Positions 1 to 10,239 of a stretch of DNA of 64,000 nucleotides are shown in pieces; positions within the stretch are counted from its first letter, which is position 1, and each line of letters begins with the position of its first letter. The stretch lies in assembly GCA_001574975.1 (NCBI GenBank), contig KQ965743.1, positions 56,700 through 120,699 of the forward strand, in the 5' to 3' direction. The position numbers and the translations under genes are program-made. Origin of the DNA: Gonapodya prolifera JEL478 (lineage: Eukaryota; Monoblepharomycota; Monoblepharidomycetes; Monoblepharidales; Gonapodyaceae). The notes beneath the pieces are model-generated. The model saw only the letters and a program-made list of their open reading frames with translations, had not been told where the DNA came from and did not search any database.

Positions 1-248
1 GAAATTGTCAATTATAGTTGATGAGCTCAGTTCTCCTCACTTTCGATTTATTACACATTAGCATTAACCTTTCCCATGTGCTCGCAACCCACGCACTTTA
101 GTATCAGTCCGTTTTAACATTACTTGGGCGCATTTGTCCAATTCCCAACGTCACCAAACGTCACTTGAAAAAACCTGCGGCCACGGACCACAGCTGTGCA
201 GGGTGACCCTCCTTCCGTGACTTTCTTCCACGCACAAAGACACAGCAG

Positions 249-1664
249 ATGCCCAAGACAACGCTGTTCGTGGCAGGTGAGCTCAGCGCATTCCACTCCA
301 CACCACTCCTGCCACCACACCCGCTGCTGGCCCCGTTTTCCGTCGCGAACCCGTGAAAACTTACCGTCGCCTCCTTTTCCCTCTCTCCCCCCGTTTCCCA
401 GGATTCGGCTCAAACACAAGGGCTCGCGATCTCGCCTACGAATTCGAGAGGTGAGCACCGCTCTCACGCACCCCTTTGTCTCCTCGTCCCGTTCTTGTTT
501 GCGGTGGTATTGTTTTGTTCGCGACCGGACGGAGAACGGGGCATGAGCACCCTCCTGCACCCGGAGAGGGACGCTCTTGCTTGCCCATGTTTTCTTCTCG
601 CTTTTTGGTCCCTGGAGCCAGGTAGCACGACGACGCCGCCGCCTTGCCTTCTCAGTCCCTCGTTGCTTGAGCTCAAGGACATTGTCTGAAGAGGAATTGT
701 GGCGAGGAGTAGTGTTTGTGTTTGGTGGTGGGCATGACGGAACACTTCCAAGGCCGTGGTGCCTGGAATCGCGCGGAGATGATTTCACGTGACATACACA
801 CACACCGCTGCTGCATAGCGACGACGACGCCGCCGCCTTGCCTTGCCTTTTGCCTTCGACTTCTTGAAGAACATGCCGTCGCGGAGCAATTTTTGTCCAG
901 TCGTGTGTTGGGGCTTTGTTTCATTGGTGGTTTGGACCTGTTTCTTGTTGTTTTGTTTTCTATCCACCGGAGTGCGGACACCCATCTGCACTTTCGGATG
1001 CGGAAAATCGCACCGTAAACCTTCGTGCCACTGTCTTTAACATACTTCCCCCCCTCCTACCACGCAGGTACGGCCGTCTTGTCCGATGCGACATCCCAGC
1101 CCCGCGCACGTCCACGTCCAAGCCGTACGCCTTTGTGGAGTACGAGGACTCGCGGGACGCTGAGGACGCCTTCTACGAGATGCACGGAAGGCACATTGAT
1201 GGGTACAAGATTGGAATTCAGGTGGGTTGCATCTTGGCTTGTCGTGTCCGTGGGGGGTCCTTGGTGCAGTGGTTTGTGGTAGCGACGTGTCTGACCGAGC
1301 TGCTTGCTTGTTCCGTGTCGACTCCCTTTAGTGGGCCAAAACCGCACCGTACCGCACACGCAGCCGCAGCCGCGATCGCAGCCGTGACCGTCGTCGGCGT
1401 CGGTCGCGCTCGTCGTCGCGATCCCGGAGTCGGTCGCGGAGTCGGCGCGGTGGGGGCGGCGGCGGGGGCTCGCGGCGCACCAAGAGCCGCAGCAAGAGCC
1501 GAAGCCGCTCCCGCAGCAAGTCGCCGGACAGAGACCGGTCCCCGCGCCGCGACGATGTCAAGGAGGATGTTGTCAAGTCGCCCGAGGCGGATAGGGGCCG
1601 CAGTCCGAGTCCGAGAGAGGGCGGCGATGCGGACGGGGTTGGCGCGAATGGGATGGATGAGTGA
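249..1664 (+). CDS. SR-family splicing factor (one RRM plus RS domain)
   Basis: Serine/arginine-rich splicing factor of about 187 residues, expected to bind pre-mRNA in the nucleus and steer splice-site choice. Four exons join in phase: 249-276, 402-450, 1068-1221 and 1332-1664. The start ATG at 249 opens '[10 protein letters not shown]', which holds the RNP2-like strand of the RRM. Exon 3 carries the RNP1-like stretch '[10 protein letters not shown]' and the end of the RRM ('[10 protein letters not shown]' continuing into 'WAKTAPYRT'). Exon 4 encodes a Gly hinge and a long run of RS/SR dipeptides, then an acidic tail. This order is typical of SRSF2/SRSF3/SRSF7-like proteins. The RRM is unusually split by introns, and the second intron is 617 bp, far longer than most introns here. 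Family assignment is firm; the exact orthologue is not. Confidence 0.85.
627..844 (+). repeat. Identical 24-nt direct repeat inside SR-gene intron 2
   Basis: The 24 bases at 627-650 recur exactly at 821-844, 194 bp apart, inside the long second intron of the SR gene. Each copy is a GAC/GCC-rich run going into a pyrimidine-rich tract, and the first copy is followed at once by a CAG. The copies could mark an internal duplication or cryptic 3' splice sites. Confidence 0.7.
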
Positions 1665-2658
1665 AGTGTGAATAGGGTGTGCGGTGCGGTATGGGTATGG
1701 GTATGGGAGGAGTGTGGGTTGCAGAGAAGAAGAACGGGCGTGTGGGAAAGGCCGTCTGTGATGGGAAGGAAGAGCAATGGGATTGGTCTGAGAATGCATA
1801 GCGACGGCCGACGAGCAGGATCGGTGATGTTGGAGTTTTCAAGAAAAGAAAGAAGAAATATATTTTGGATTACGTAAGCTTGGGATATCCGGTTTGAGTT
1901 GTGTGGAATGAATGGGCAGAGGAGGGAAGTGCTCGACCTGTTGCCGATCGTCTGATGAATGAAATCGCACGTCCAGACCACACGACCCGCACCGCACGGT
2001 CACACTCGTCCACATCACGTGGTCACCTACAGCGGTGTAGTAAACAGCAACGTGTTACTGGTACCCCTTGTGGCGAGAAGGGACTTGGACCTAGTGTCGC
2101 GAGTAAGTCCTCAATAGTACGAGATCCACGCAAGCTGCAAGCTACACAATCAACGACGTCTACTGTCGTGTTTACGACTAACAGTCCTGGAACAAACCCA
2201 GCCGGCCACACGAGTGATACTTCCGGAACATGACATCAAACCGCTGCTCCACCCACGCACCCATACTACAAGACAAACCACACTTCAGCGCTTCGCAATG
2301 CAGCACCACAATATCGACAAGCCATATATACCCCATGTGCCCCTCAAATCTATAAAGCGAGGGAAGTCGGTGCGACTTATATATAGAGCTTATCTTTCGC
2401 CTTTTCGATGCCGGTGAACAAGCAAATCGCATTTTTGACCGCATTTCGTGTGTCGGAGTGTGCGGTAGGCGGTTAAATGCTGAAATACCGGGTTTCTCTT
2501 GCAGGGTCACTTTTGTCGGACAATCAGGTTTTGTAAGGGCTTTAAGGACCTTTGCCCGGGTAGTGAAAAGCCGAATTTGACAAATCGCAGCCAAGACCGT
2601 GTTAAAAGGTGCGATAATGCACATGCTCGTCGTCGAAATCATTATGCTGAAGCTGATC
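1665..2658. other. Intergenic, no gene recognised
   Basis: Between the SR gene and the protease gene. Only short unsupported reading frames without family features are seen. An AT-rich TATATATA-type stretch lies near 2380-2390, more than 250 bp before the next start codon, so I assign it no role. Confidence 0.5.
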
Positions 2659-4371
2659 ATGAAGTCGTTTCATCGTCGCTCGATCCTCCTTCTCCTGGTT
2701 GCTCTGTCAATTCCCATTCTCGGCTCCGCTGGATCTATCAAGTGCACGACACTGCACCGTCAATTAGATCTGGGAGCCCTGTTCACATTTCCCTGTTCCG
2801 GGGCCGGGGCAGTGGTGCGACAAGCAATGCCAGACAGAACTGCCAGTCGATAATGCCACCTCAAATCGGCTATTAAGACAACCTTTACTGTTGGTGACAA
2901 AAAATGGCTTTCTGCTATCGTGCGATGCTAATGCATGCCTGTTCTAGATGGTCAAGTCCAAGTGGGAACTCCGGAAAACCTTTAATTTCAAGTTCGGTGA
3001 GTGTCTCGCCCACGGTGGAACACCGAACGTTTCCGACTCGTTCTTTTTGAAGATACTGGCTCGACCGACCTGTGGATCTATGGTTTTCCCTGCAACAATA
3101 CCGACCTGGCTTCGACGTGCAATCAGCACCCCGTGTGCGATTCCAAAAAGTCGCACACTTACAGAAACACCAACATCATTCCTTACGGAGAGACAGCTCC
3201 CAACACGACATTTACACTTTTTTATAAGGGTGAAACAGCATTTGCCACTGTAGCGAAGGTACTTCACGATGTCGTGATTTCAACCTTTGTTGTTTTCTCA
3301 TGTTGGAACAACGAGTTTCAGGACACCCTCCGAGTCGGGAGTATCGAAGTGCCCAATCTAGTTTTTGGTAGCGTTTACTACGCAGTTAGCAACCCGGGTT
3401 TCGTTTTCGCTGGGGCTCCATATGACGGATTGTTTGGCTCAGCCTACGACGTACGTTAGTCCTGTGCTTTTCCAACGACTTCGGTCTTGTCACATATTAC
3501 TCTCTATTTTTGTTCATCTTGTTATCTTATTAGCCGGCAGCGCAAGTCCTCAACTACCCCTCGCCCTTCACGTACGTGATCAAGAACAAACTCATCCCCA
3601 AACCCGTCGTCAGCTTCTTCCTCAACACCACAGTTGCCTTCAACTGGACTACCTCTGATCATGCGACGGGAGGCATGGTCACACTTGGAGGAGTTGACGA
3701 GGGTCTCATTGACGGCCCCATCACGTGGCTCCCCAACAAACGTTTCGACAATGGACCCTTGTATTACTGGAACATCAATTTATCGTGCGTCCACACCGGC
3801 AACACCGACGTTCTTAACAGGAGCGTGTCACACTCCGCGTTTGTTGATGCCGGAACCTCCATCGGGTTAGCTCCACGGAGTGCCATTGAACCAATGGCCA
3901 AGGCATGGGGAGCCACACACAAAAAAACCGATGATACGTACGTCATGCTGTGCAACAAGACCTATAATTTCACTCTTGTATTCACATGTGAGTTGGGGTG
4001 GTAATGTACAACCTTGCTGAATGATGAGGTTGATTGACCATACATCCCAAAGTCGGTTCCTTAAGCGTCACCATTCCGAACTGGGACCTTTTTCTTACTC
4101 CGACGGGGCTTTCTCCTAAATGGGGTGGTCCATGCAGGATCGCGTTTGCCATAGGGGACAGGGAACCAGATTGGTGGTTGCTGGGCGATGTTTTCTTGAG
4201 GTGCGTTCTCGCAACAGGTCTTCGCTACCTCGCTGGGATCGTGTGTAACAGTGTCATTTTGCTGCGCATAGGCACTCGTACACGGTTTTCCACCGAGGAA
4301 TAGATGCAGTGGGGTTGGCGAAGCCTTGCCCCACTCGAGATTGCAAGAGAACAGTGCATTATATTCCTTGA
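2659..4371 (+). CDS. Secreted pepsin-like aspartic protease (A1 family), possibly frameshifted near the 5' end
   Basis: Extracellular or vacuolar aspartyl endopeptidase. The ATG at 2659 opens a signal peptide ('MKSFHRRSILLLLVALSIP'); an in-frame ATG at 2644 is an alternative. Exons read in phase from the first active site: ..-2996, 3053-3258, 3322-3450, 3534-3987, 4053-4200 and 4272-4371. The first catalytic motif is 'FDTGSTDLW', rebuilt across the 2997-3052 intron. The second is 'VDAGTS', where the usual Thr/Ser of D-T/S-G is Ala although the Asp is kept. Conserved 'GLFGSAYD', 'GGMVTLGGVD' and 'WWLLGDVFLR' blocks support the family. Upstream of the first Asp, the expected 'QVQVGTP' strand lies in a different frame from 'KTFNFKFD', so the 5' exons are unresolved. 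Several N-glycosylation sequons suit secretion. Confidence 0.8.
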
Positions 4372-4798
4372 AATACATGTAGACGATATGCATAGATGAA
4401 TAGAATGGGAAACCAAGAAGTCAGCACAGGTCAGAACTGAGGTGATGTGTTAGTCGTGGGAGATGGAGCTTCTTACTGTGAATTGGGAATCGTCGCACAT
4501 TGCAAATCTCTCGCGCAGCCGAGCTTCACCTTGAACGATGAGTGTTTGAGGTTCAAAGATTCAGGTGAGCTAGGGGTCAGGACGTATGTAGCAGTCTCAT
4601 GGTGAATCAGCAACAGCCATCCAACAAGAAAGGTGGAAAGGGACGGAATTCGCAGACAGAACTCTCACAGCCGGCAGTCAAGAAAGGGGGAGTCTCTGAT
4701 GGTGTATTATGCTGCGAACGCCAAGGTCACCTTGACAGGTTCAGAGTCCCCACCATTGGCAGCAGCGAACTAGGGTCTGTGATACAGCAGAAGCTACA

Positions 4799-4950
4799 GC
4801 TCTCATCTCTCCCTCTCTCGCCCTCTCTATCTCTTCCGCTGCCGCTCTCCCGCTCTCCATCTCTCCCACTCTCCCTCTCCCGCTCTCCTCCATCTCTCCC
4901 TTCCCTCCATCTCTCTATCTCTCCCCCTCTGCATCTCTCCATCTCTCCCG
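4799..4950. repeat. CT-rich microsatellite
   Basis: About 150 bp of imperfect (CTCTC/CCAT)n repeats, pyrimidine-rich on the plus strand. It keeps long reading frames open on both strands by composition alone. Confidence 0.85.
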
Positions 4951-5733
4951 CCCGCCCACGCCAATGCCGGTCCCGTGACTCCTCGCCCGTGATACCCAGC
5001 GGACCTCGCAGCGGCCGTTGTGTTACGACCAGTGCGCGCAGGAGGGATTGACCGGGCCCGAAGGGCGCCACGGAGGCGGACCGTCGCGAGGTGTCGGCAG
5101 CCCGCCCGATGCGTCTCTTCGGTTGCGTCTGGTACCGTGGGTTGGTTTGGGATGGGGGTTGCGGGTGGTGAACGATTACAAGAAACTTGACAGTCTGCGA
5201 TGAGGGTGCGCTCGGGCCAGCTCTCTTCGGTAATTTCGAAATGACCTTGTGCAATTGTGCTACGCAATTTATGTAAGGAGCGGAATTCAAAGAGCGCCTT
5301 CATCTAATTCTTATTTGCAATTTTTGGGTCATTGAAATCACGCAATTCAGAAATGTATCGTCTTACTCGATACTGCCATGGCGTCGGTGGAGCATGGGCG
5401 AATTAATTACCACACGCTATATCCCCCAACTTACGAGCATCTTCACATTGCGGACCGATCAGGCGGCGAGTGGCACCACCGACTGAGAGGGAGCAGAAGC
5501 AGACAATTACATGTCCAAGACAATACAGACACGACACGATACATAACAACGACCCGACGTCCAATAGTCTACCCCTTTCCACAGTCTGTCTGTTGTGCAA
5601 AAAAAAAACCACCGTCTCCAGAGTCCAACTCCAACCGTCTCAACGAGATGCTGTCTAGAACGTCCACCCGTCACCGCAAATCAGTACTTTCCACCATCCA
5701 GCCGTCTATAAAGTCCGGACGTGTCCACTCTCC

Positions 5734-5734
5734 N
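5734..5734. other. Ambiguous base N in a poly-C run
   Basis: The only non-ACGT base in the window. It sits in a C homopolymer just past the stop of the carrier gene ending at 5742, so it breaks no gene model. Confidence 0.95.
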
Positions 5735-5741
5735 CCCCCCC

Positions 5742-7312
5742 CTACCCAACCCACCGCCCCGCGGCATCTTTACACCTTTCAAACAGGCTCATGCTCAGCG
5801 CGGTCATGGGCGCGTGGAAGAGGACGCGGGCGAGCGAGCCGCGGAAGAGGGCTGGGAAGCCTTCGGTGCGGATGATTTGGCGGAGGCTGGGGGAGGGGAA
5901 GGGTGGGGAAGGGTAGGGGTGTGAGTTGAGGTGTGAGAGGATTGGACGCATGGATGTTCGCCTTTTGCCGTCGTCCTTATCGATCCCATTCTCTCTCCCA
6001 CTTCCACGAATTCAATTCCGCTGGTTCAAGCGCCATTTGGCAGAAGACGAAAGGGTGATCCGCCTCCGGCAAGAGAAATCGCGCAAAGATATATCGTCTC
6101 CGGCGTGCGAATACGATCCGCGTAAATATACCGCCTCCGGCACGACAATATGCTTCGCGTCGATATACCACCTCCCACGAACTCCTCGACCCTCCACTCA
6201 TTCGCCCCGCTGCTTCCCCTCTCCCTCTCTCTTCAAACTCACCCATCTCTGACCCCCCTATATCGAAACGCCAACCCCCCCGTCCCACTCCCACCCCCAG
6301 CACCCGCCTCGGAGCTCGCCCCACGCTGAACCTGCAACCTCAGCTTGACCATATCGAGCGGGGAGGTGATCCATGCCGCGATTGCGCCGGCTGTGCATGC
6401 GGTGAAGATTTGGTAGGGGAGGGGGAGGAGGGTTGGTGGTGGGGTGGTGGTTGAGGAAGACGAGGAGGGTGTAGATGAGGGAGTAGAGGAAGAGGAAGAG
6501 GAAGAGGCAAGAGAAGAAGAAGAGGTATCGGAGGAAGAGGCGATATGCCTAAACGCGCGCGCCTTGAAGATCTCGTAAAACGTAAAGTAAAGCGCGGAAA
6601 AGGGCCCGAACGAGGCGATCGTCGCGACGTAGCCGCGGTACAGACCGGCAAGACCCTCTGTGCGGGATATCTGGCGCAGGGCGTCGAGTGTCGTCGCATA
6701 GTACGTCGTCGCCGGTGACCCGGCCGATGACGGGCGGACTTGGACTTGCATGCGCTCCTTGACGACGTCTATGGGCACCCATAACACACACGAGAGCGAC
6801 TCTGCCACAATCCCCGCAGTAAAGTAAGTGACGGGGAGCGGGAGCGAGGGGAATGCAGCCTGGAGTGAGTCCTTGGAGAGTTCGTAGGAAGTGAAGTAGA
6901 GAATGGACGCCGGCGCCGAGCCGAGGAACGTGAATGGGAATCCGCGGTAGAGTGCAAGGGGGCCCTCTGTGCGGAGTGTGTGGATGAGGACGGAGGGGAG
7001 TGTTGGTTTGGGGGTGCGGGTGGGCGTGGGCGTGGGAGTGGGAGTGGAGGATGGAGTGGAAGTAGGGGCAGAAGAGGGGGTAGAAGAGGGAGCGAGTGCG
7101 GCCATGACCTGTATGCGCGCCTTGAGTGTGTCAATTGGATGCACGGGCACTGTCGGTCCCCGTCGCGTCAGTCTAACTGCACTCTCCACTCTCCAAACTC
7201 CATTCGCAAGACCCCCAGACCCCCACGCACCTCGTGCCAGCATCCCTGCCATCGCGGATCCCAGCATCGTGGGCAGGTAGTCTGCGTCTGCCGCGGGCGT
7301 GTCTGCGCCCAT
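5742..7312 (-). CDS. Mitochondrial carrier family (SLC25) protein, substrate unassigned
   Basis: Inner-membrane solute carrier of about 377 residues. Three exons join in phase on the minus strand: 7312-7231, 7149-6243 and 5886-5742. All three carrier signatures are present: 'VHPIDTLKARIQ' (formed across the first intron), 'VPIDVVKERMQVQ' and 'SPLDMVKLRLQVQ'. Each is followed by the usual '[Y/F]RG' segment: 'LYRGFPFTFLG', 'LYRGYVATIASFGP' and 'LFRGSLARVLFHAP'. Long Ser/Thr/Pro-rich loops (near residues 60-95 and 240-280) are low complexity and lengthen the protein beyond the usual 300. Intron 2 (6242-5887) carries a short repeat related to those in the POP5 introns. The start codon at 7312 lies 146 bp from the divergent POP5 start. 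I could not decide the substrate. Confidence 0.85.
6061..6145 (-). repeat. Three-copy degenerate repeat in the carrier intron
   Basis: On the transcribed (minus) strand the core GCCGGAGGCG, or its variant GCCGGAGACG, occurs three times at about 36-bp spacing (plus-strand positions near 6061, 6095 and 6132). Similar cores occur in both POP5 introns. The repeats lie wholly within intron 5887-6242. Confidence 0.65.
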
Positions 7313-7458
7313 GCTGCTGCTTGCGTGGAGTGGTGGAGGAGGGAAGTGCGATCGGATCGGCAGGTCTTCTGCGGTCGCACTTTCTTCACTCTCTCGCTCT
7401 TCAGCCTACACTCTCTCCCACCGCCCAACTCCCACTCTCACTCCCACTCCGCCACGCG
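7313..7458. promoter_or_regulatory. Shared divergent promoter region (SLC25 / POP5)
   Basis: 146 bp separate the two divergent start codons, so both core promoters and 5' UTRs must lie here or overlap the genes. The plus-strand sequence just before POP5 is rich in CTC/CCACT runs. No TATA box was identified. Confidence 0.4.
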
Positions 7459-8673
7459 ATGGTGCGCGTAAAGAACAGATGGATTCTGTTCAACCTCCAA
7501 TTCCACGCAGACGACGACGTGTCAACTTCCACCGCTTCGATCCCGATGATTCTCGATGGAATCCACGCAGGGACCGTCTCGGGCGTGCTCAGAGATACGG
7601 TAGAGTATCTGTTTGGCGCGGTGGCCGGGGGGGTCGCGTTGGGTGGAGTCAATGGTACGTTCTCTGTCGGACCCGGAGCGAGTAGTGCGAGCGGAGGGAG
7701 GACACCGCGACCGACGGAGGCCTGCAAAGGCCGGAGGAGGGAGCCCGAGGCCTAAGCGCTGCTAGGCGCTGACCGAGGATCGAGCGAAGCGAGGTTGTCT
7801 GCCCGACGCGAGTGATCTGCGCGAAGCGCGAATGATACAGAATGATACAGCGCGGAGCGAGTATTGGACAGAGGAGTCTGCCGGAGGCGAGTGATCCGCG
7901 AAGCGGAATGTATTCTCGCGGAGCGTACATCGAGATCGATTTGGTGATGCACACTCCGACTCACCCCTCGCCCTCTCACATCCTGCCATCCTGCCATCAT
8001 GGCATGATCACAGTCAAATACTACAACCCACTCACCGGTCTCGGCATCCTGCGCTGCCTGCGCGACAACCACAGGCTCGTATGGGCAGCCCTGACCTTTG
8101 TCTCGCGCATTCGGCAGCACCCGTGCAAGATTGTCGTTATTCGGGTCTGTGGGACCGTCAAGAAATGCCAGATGGCGGCGTTGAGGTGGGATAGGCAGGG
8201 CTTGCTTGAGGCCAGGGCGAGGCTTGGTGAGTACGCGAGCGGAGTGAGGACACCGAGGTCGATATCTCGCGGAGCGAGGCCTGAGGCTGTCCGGTGGAGG
8301 CGAGTGACCAGCGAAGCGAATTAACCCCGCGGAGCGTGTATCAAGGTCTGAGCGCAAAGCGCTGACCGAGGCCGCGAGCCCCGAGCAAGGACTCCGAAGC
8401 CTAAGCGCCGGTTTGCGCTGACCGAGTCTGTCGAGCGAAGTGAGACATCCGCCCGAGGCGAATTACCTGCCGCGAAGCGGCTCTCCATAGCCTTGTCATG
8501 TTCTTTTCTAACTGGTCCTTTTTTCCTTCCCGCACACTACCACTACCCCTCACCACACCGCACTCTCCCCAAACACCCCATCACACGCACGAACATCCAC
8601 AGCCCTTACAGACGCCGAAACCGCCACGCGCATCGAATCCTCCCGCAAAGAAATCGCCGCCATTGAAGGGTGA
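7459..8673 (+). CDS. POP5: RNase P/MRP protein subunit POP5
   Basis: Protein subunit of nuclear RNase P and RNase MRP, acting in tRNA 5' maturation and rRNA processing. Three exons join in phase: 7459-7654, 8014-8226 and 8612-8673, giving about 156 residues, close to the usual Pop5 length. It opens 'MVRVKNRWILFNLQF', the conserved Pop5 start (MVR.K.RY.LF). The middle has 'VKYYNPLTGLGILRC' and 'HRLVWAALTFVSRI', the Rpp14/Pop5 core, followed by 'VIRVCGTVKKCQMAALRW'. The C-terminus is short and charged ('SSRKEIAAIEG'). Both introns (359 and 385 bp) are several times longer than the local norm and are filled with related repeat blocks. Confidence 0.92.
7655..8013 (+). repeat. POP5 intron 1, introner-like GC-rich element
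   Basis: Most of this intron is built of short GC-rich blocks with GAAGCG/CGGAGCG cores that are shared with intron 2. Examples are a GCGAGCGGAG.GAGGACACCG block near 7691, a CCTAAGCGC..GCGCTGACCGAG block near 7752, and a GGAGGCGAGTGA..GCGAAGCG..CGCGGAGCGT block near 7872. Several form short palindromes such as GCGCGAAGCGCG. The last 60 bp revert to ordinary pyrimidine-rich 3' splice-site sequence. Confidence 0.65.
8227..8611 (+). repeat. POP5 intron 2, second copy of the introner-like element
   Basis: Carries the same block types as intron 1 in the same orientation: GCGAGCGGAGTGAGGACACCG near 8236, GGAGGCGAGTGACC..GCGAAGCG near 8296, and AAGCCTAAGCGC..GCGCTGACCGAG near 8400. The block order differs between the two introns. 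It ends in a normal pyrimidine-rich tract and ACAG. Confidence 0.65.
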
Positions 8674-9360
8674 CCCCGTCCCAGCTCTCCCTCAGCCTCG
8701 GGCCTCGGTGTCTGGGCGGGTGAGGAGTGGCGCGCGCAGACGCGACGAGTGTTCTGGGATACGCGAGCGACAGTTGGCGCGCAGCATGCATTGGGGACGT
8801 GCACTTGCCTTGCGCTCTGTCGCTCTGGACGGGTGGAGGTACGGAGGCTGGCAACGTTGGCGAGGCGCGGTAGAGACCGGGTGTGTGAGCGAACGCGTTG
8901 ACGTGTGGACGTGTCGAAGTGTGGACTTATCGACGTGGCATCGGCAATGGACACATCGTGCGCGGTATAGCTCTGACTTCCTGTACATATTGTAATTTGG
9001 TTGTTTGTAAATAGCGCGTTTCGGGCATAAATCAATGGAGAGGTAGCATGTATGGTGCAGACGCCCATTTGCCGTGAGAGGGTGAGACGGTGAGCGAAAA
9101 AGCGAAGCAAAGCGAGCTGTTAGCCGCAGTTGCAGCTCCGGCTAAAATAAATCCTATTCGAAAACTCGCGAGACTCCCATGCCACGGGCACTCTATTTTT
9201 GCCACGATGTTTCGTGATTTCCCTCTTCGTGCTCTTTGCCGACGACATTCTCGCGCTACCCTCTGCGCGATCTCACCATATTCTCCTTCCGGGCACCGCA
9301 CCACGTCGGGTAGACTAATAGACGCACCCATTGCGCCAGACAGACCGGTCTAATTAATGC
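8674..9360. other. Intergenic, no gene recognised
   Basis: Only short frames without family features. A patch near 9090-9115 has GCGAAGC/AAGCGAG strings weakly like the POP5 intron blocks, but it is too short to call a copy. Confidence 0.45.
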
Positions 9361-10150
9361 TCGACGACGCAAAGATCGGAGTCATTGTTCACTTTGGATT
9401 GCATTCGCGTACGTTAGCCGACGGGGTCTGGACAGATTCGGTCTTCATTTGTAAATCGATGGACAATTACAGACGACATGGGTTCCGCGCTACATTGCGT
9501 GCGAATTGTAAACGCGGTCGTTTCGTTGGTTGAGACGCTGGAGCAAATGCCGTGAATCGTTACGTTGGTGCCCATCGGCCATCATCCTTGATTCACGTTC
9601 GACGGATGTAAACCACTCCGCGGTGTTCCAGTTCCCGGCTGCGTAGCTCCTATGGAAACGTTCGGGTCAAACCTGGATTGGAAAGACTGGTTCGTCATTG
9701 CTGCCAACCACCTCTTGGTTTTTACGAATCCCACCTTCGCATTATCCCATTTGTAAGTTTCAGGGAGTTGACAACGCTATTTCTGATTCTACCAAGCTCA
9801 CCTTTTCGCTGTCGTTCCAGCGTATAATCCCTACTCTGCATGGTGTCACCGAAAGCCCCCATTTTGCCCTCCACCACGCCGATAAATATGGACCGGACGC
9901 TGACTACTGCGAAACGCTTACTCCCAGTTCGCAAAAGAAACCCGCTCGTGGGACGGAAATGTGTGGGAAAAGTGGTTTAGATGGAGTTGCGCGAGATATG
10001 TCATTTTTCTCAAGTGGGTGATGGTGATCAAACAACGCGGTGTGACTTCCCATAAAATTTCGACACTCTTGGCAGCAAATCATCATAATGGATGCGCTCT
10101 GTTCCCACCTTGCACCCCTTCGCACCACTCCATCTGCGCCACGATCAAGG
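9361..10150 (+). pseudogene. Probable relic of a GH29 alpha-L-fucosidase gene
   Basis: Three separated pieces read like consecutive parts of a GH29 alpha-L-fucosidase. 'LDDAKIGVIVHFGLHS' (from about 9361) matches the family's DAKFGIFIHWG stretch. 'PDADYCETLTP' and 'WDGNVWEKWF..ARYVIF' (about 9895-10010) match the WxxxFKxAGAKYVV region. 'ANHHNGCALFP' (about 10074-10105) matches the KHHDGF motif. The pieces lie in different frames with stop codons between them, there is no signal peptide, and the rest of the barrel is not recognisable downstream before the next gene starts at 10240. Undetected introns or assembly errors could explain some breaks, so decay is an inference. Confidence 0.45.
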
Positions 10151-10239
10151 AACAGCTGCCTCATCTTGCTGTTACCTATTCCCCCGCATTGCGATTAATC
10201 CATTCACCCTGTGACAAATCGATCCGTCTTGCATCCCAG

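Larger units (their letters stand above)
4372..5741. other. Intergenic, with one coding-like fragment and a CT-rich tract
   Basis: No complete gene recognised. Positions 4441-4566 translate to an open segment containing 'SYCELGIVAHCKSLAQP' that lacks an ATG and resembles an orphan exon (see findings). The rest is the CT-rich tract and low-complexity sequence whose long frames, on both strands, come from the simple repeat. Confidence 0.4.

Noticed and set aside
120-803. 227-residue minus-strand frame over the SR gene
   Set aside because: Lies antisense to the SR exons and intron, is Arg/Ser-rich by composition and has no family features.
4727-5303. Long frames on both strands across the CT-rich tract
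   Set aside because: Translation is repetitive (R/E/G/W or S/L/P runs) produced by the microsatellite.
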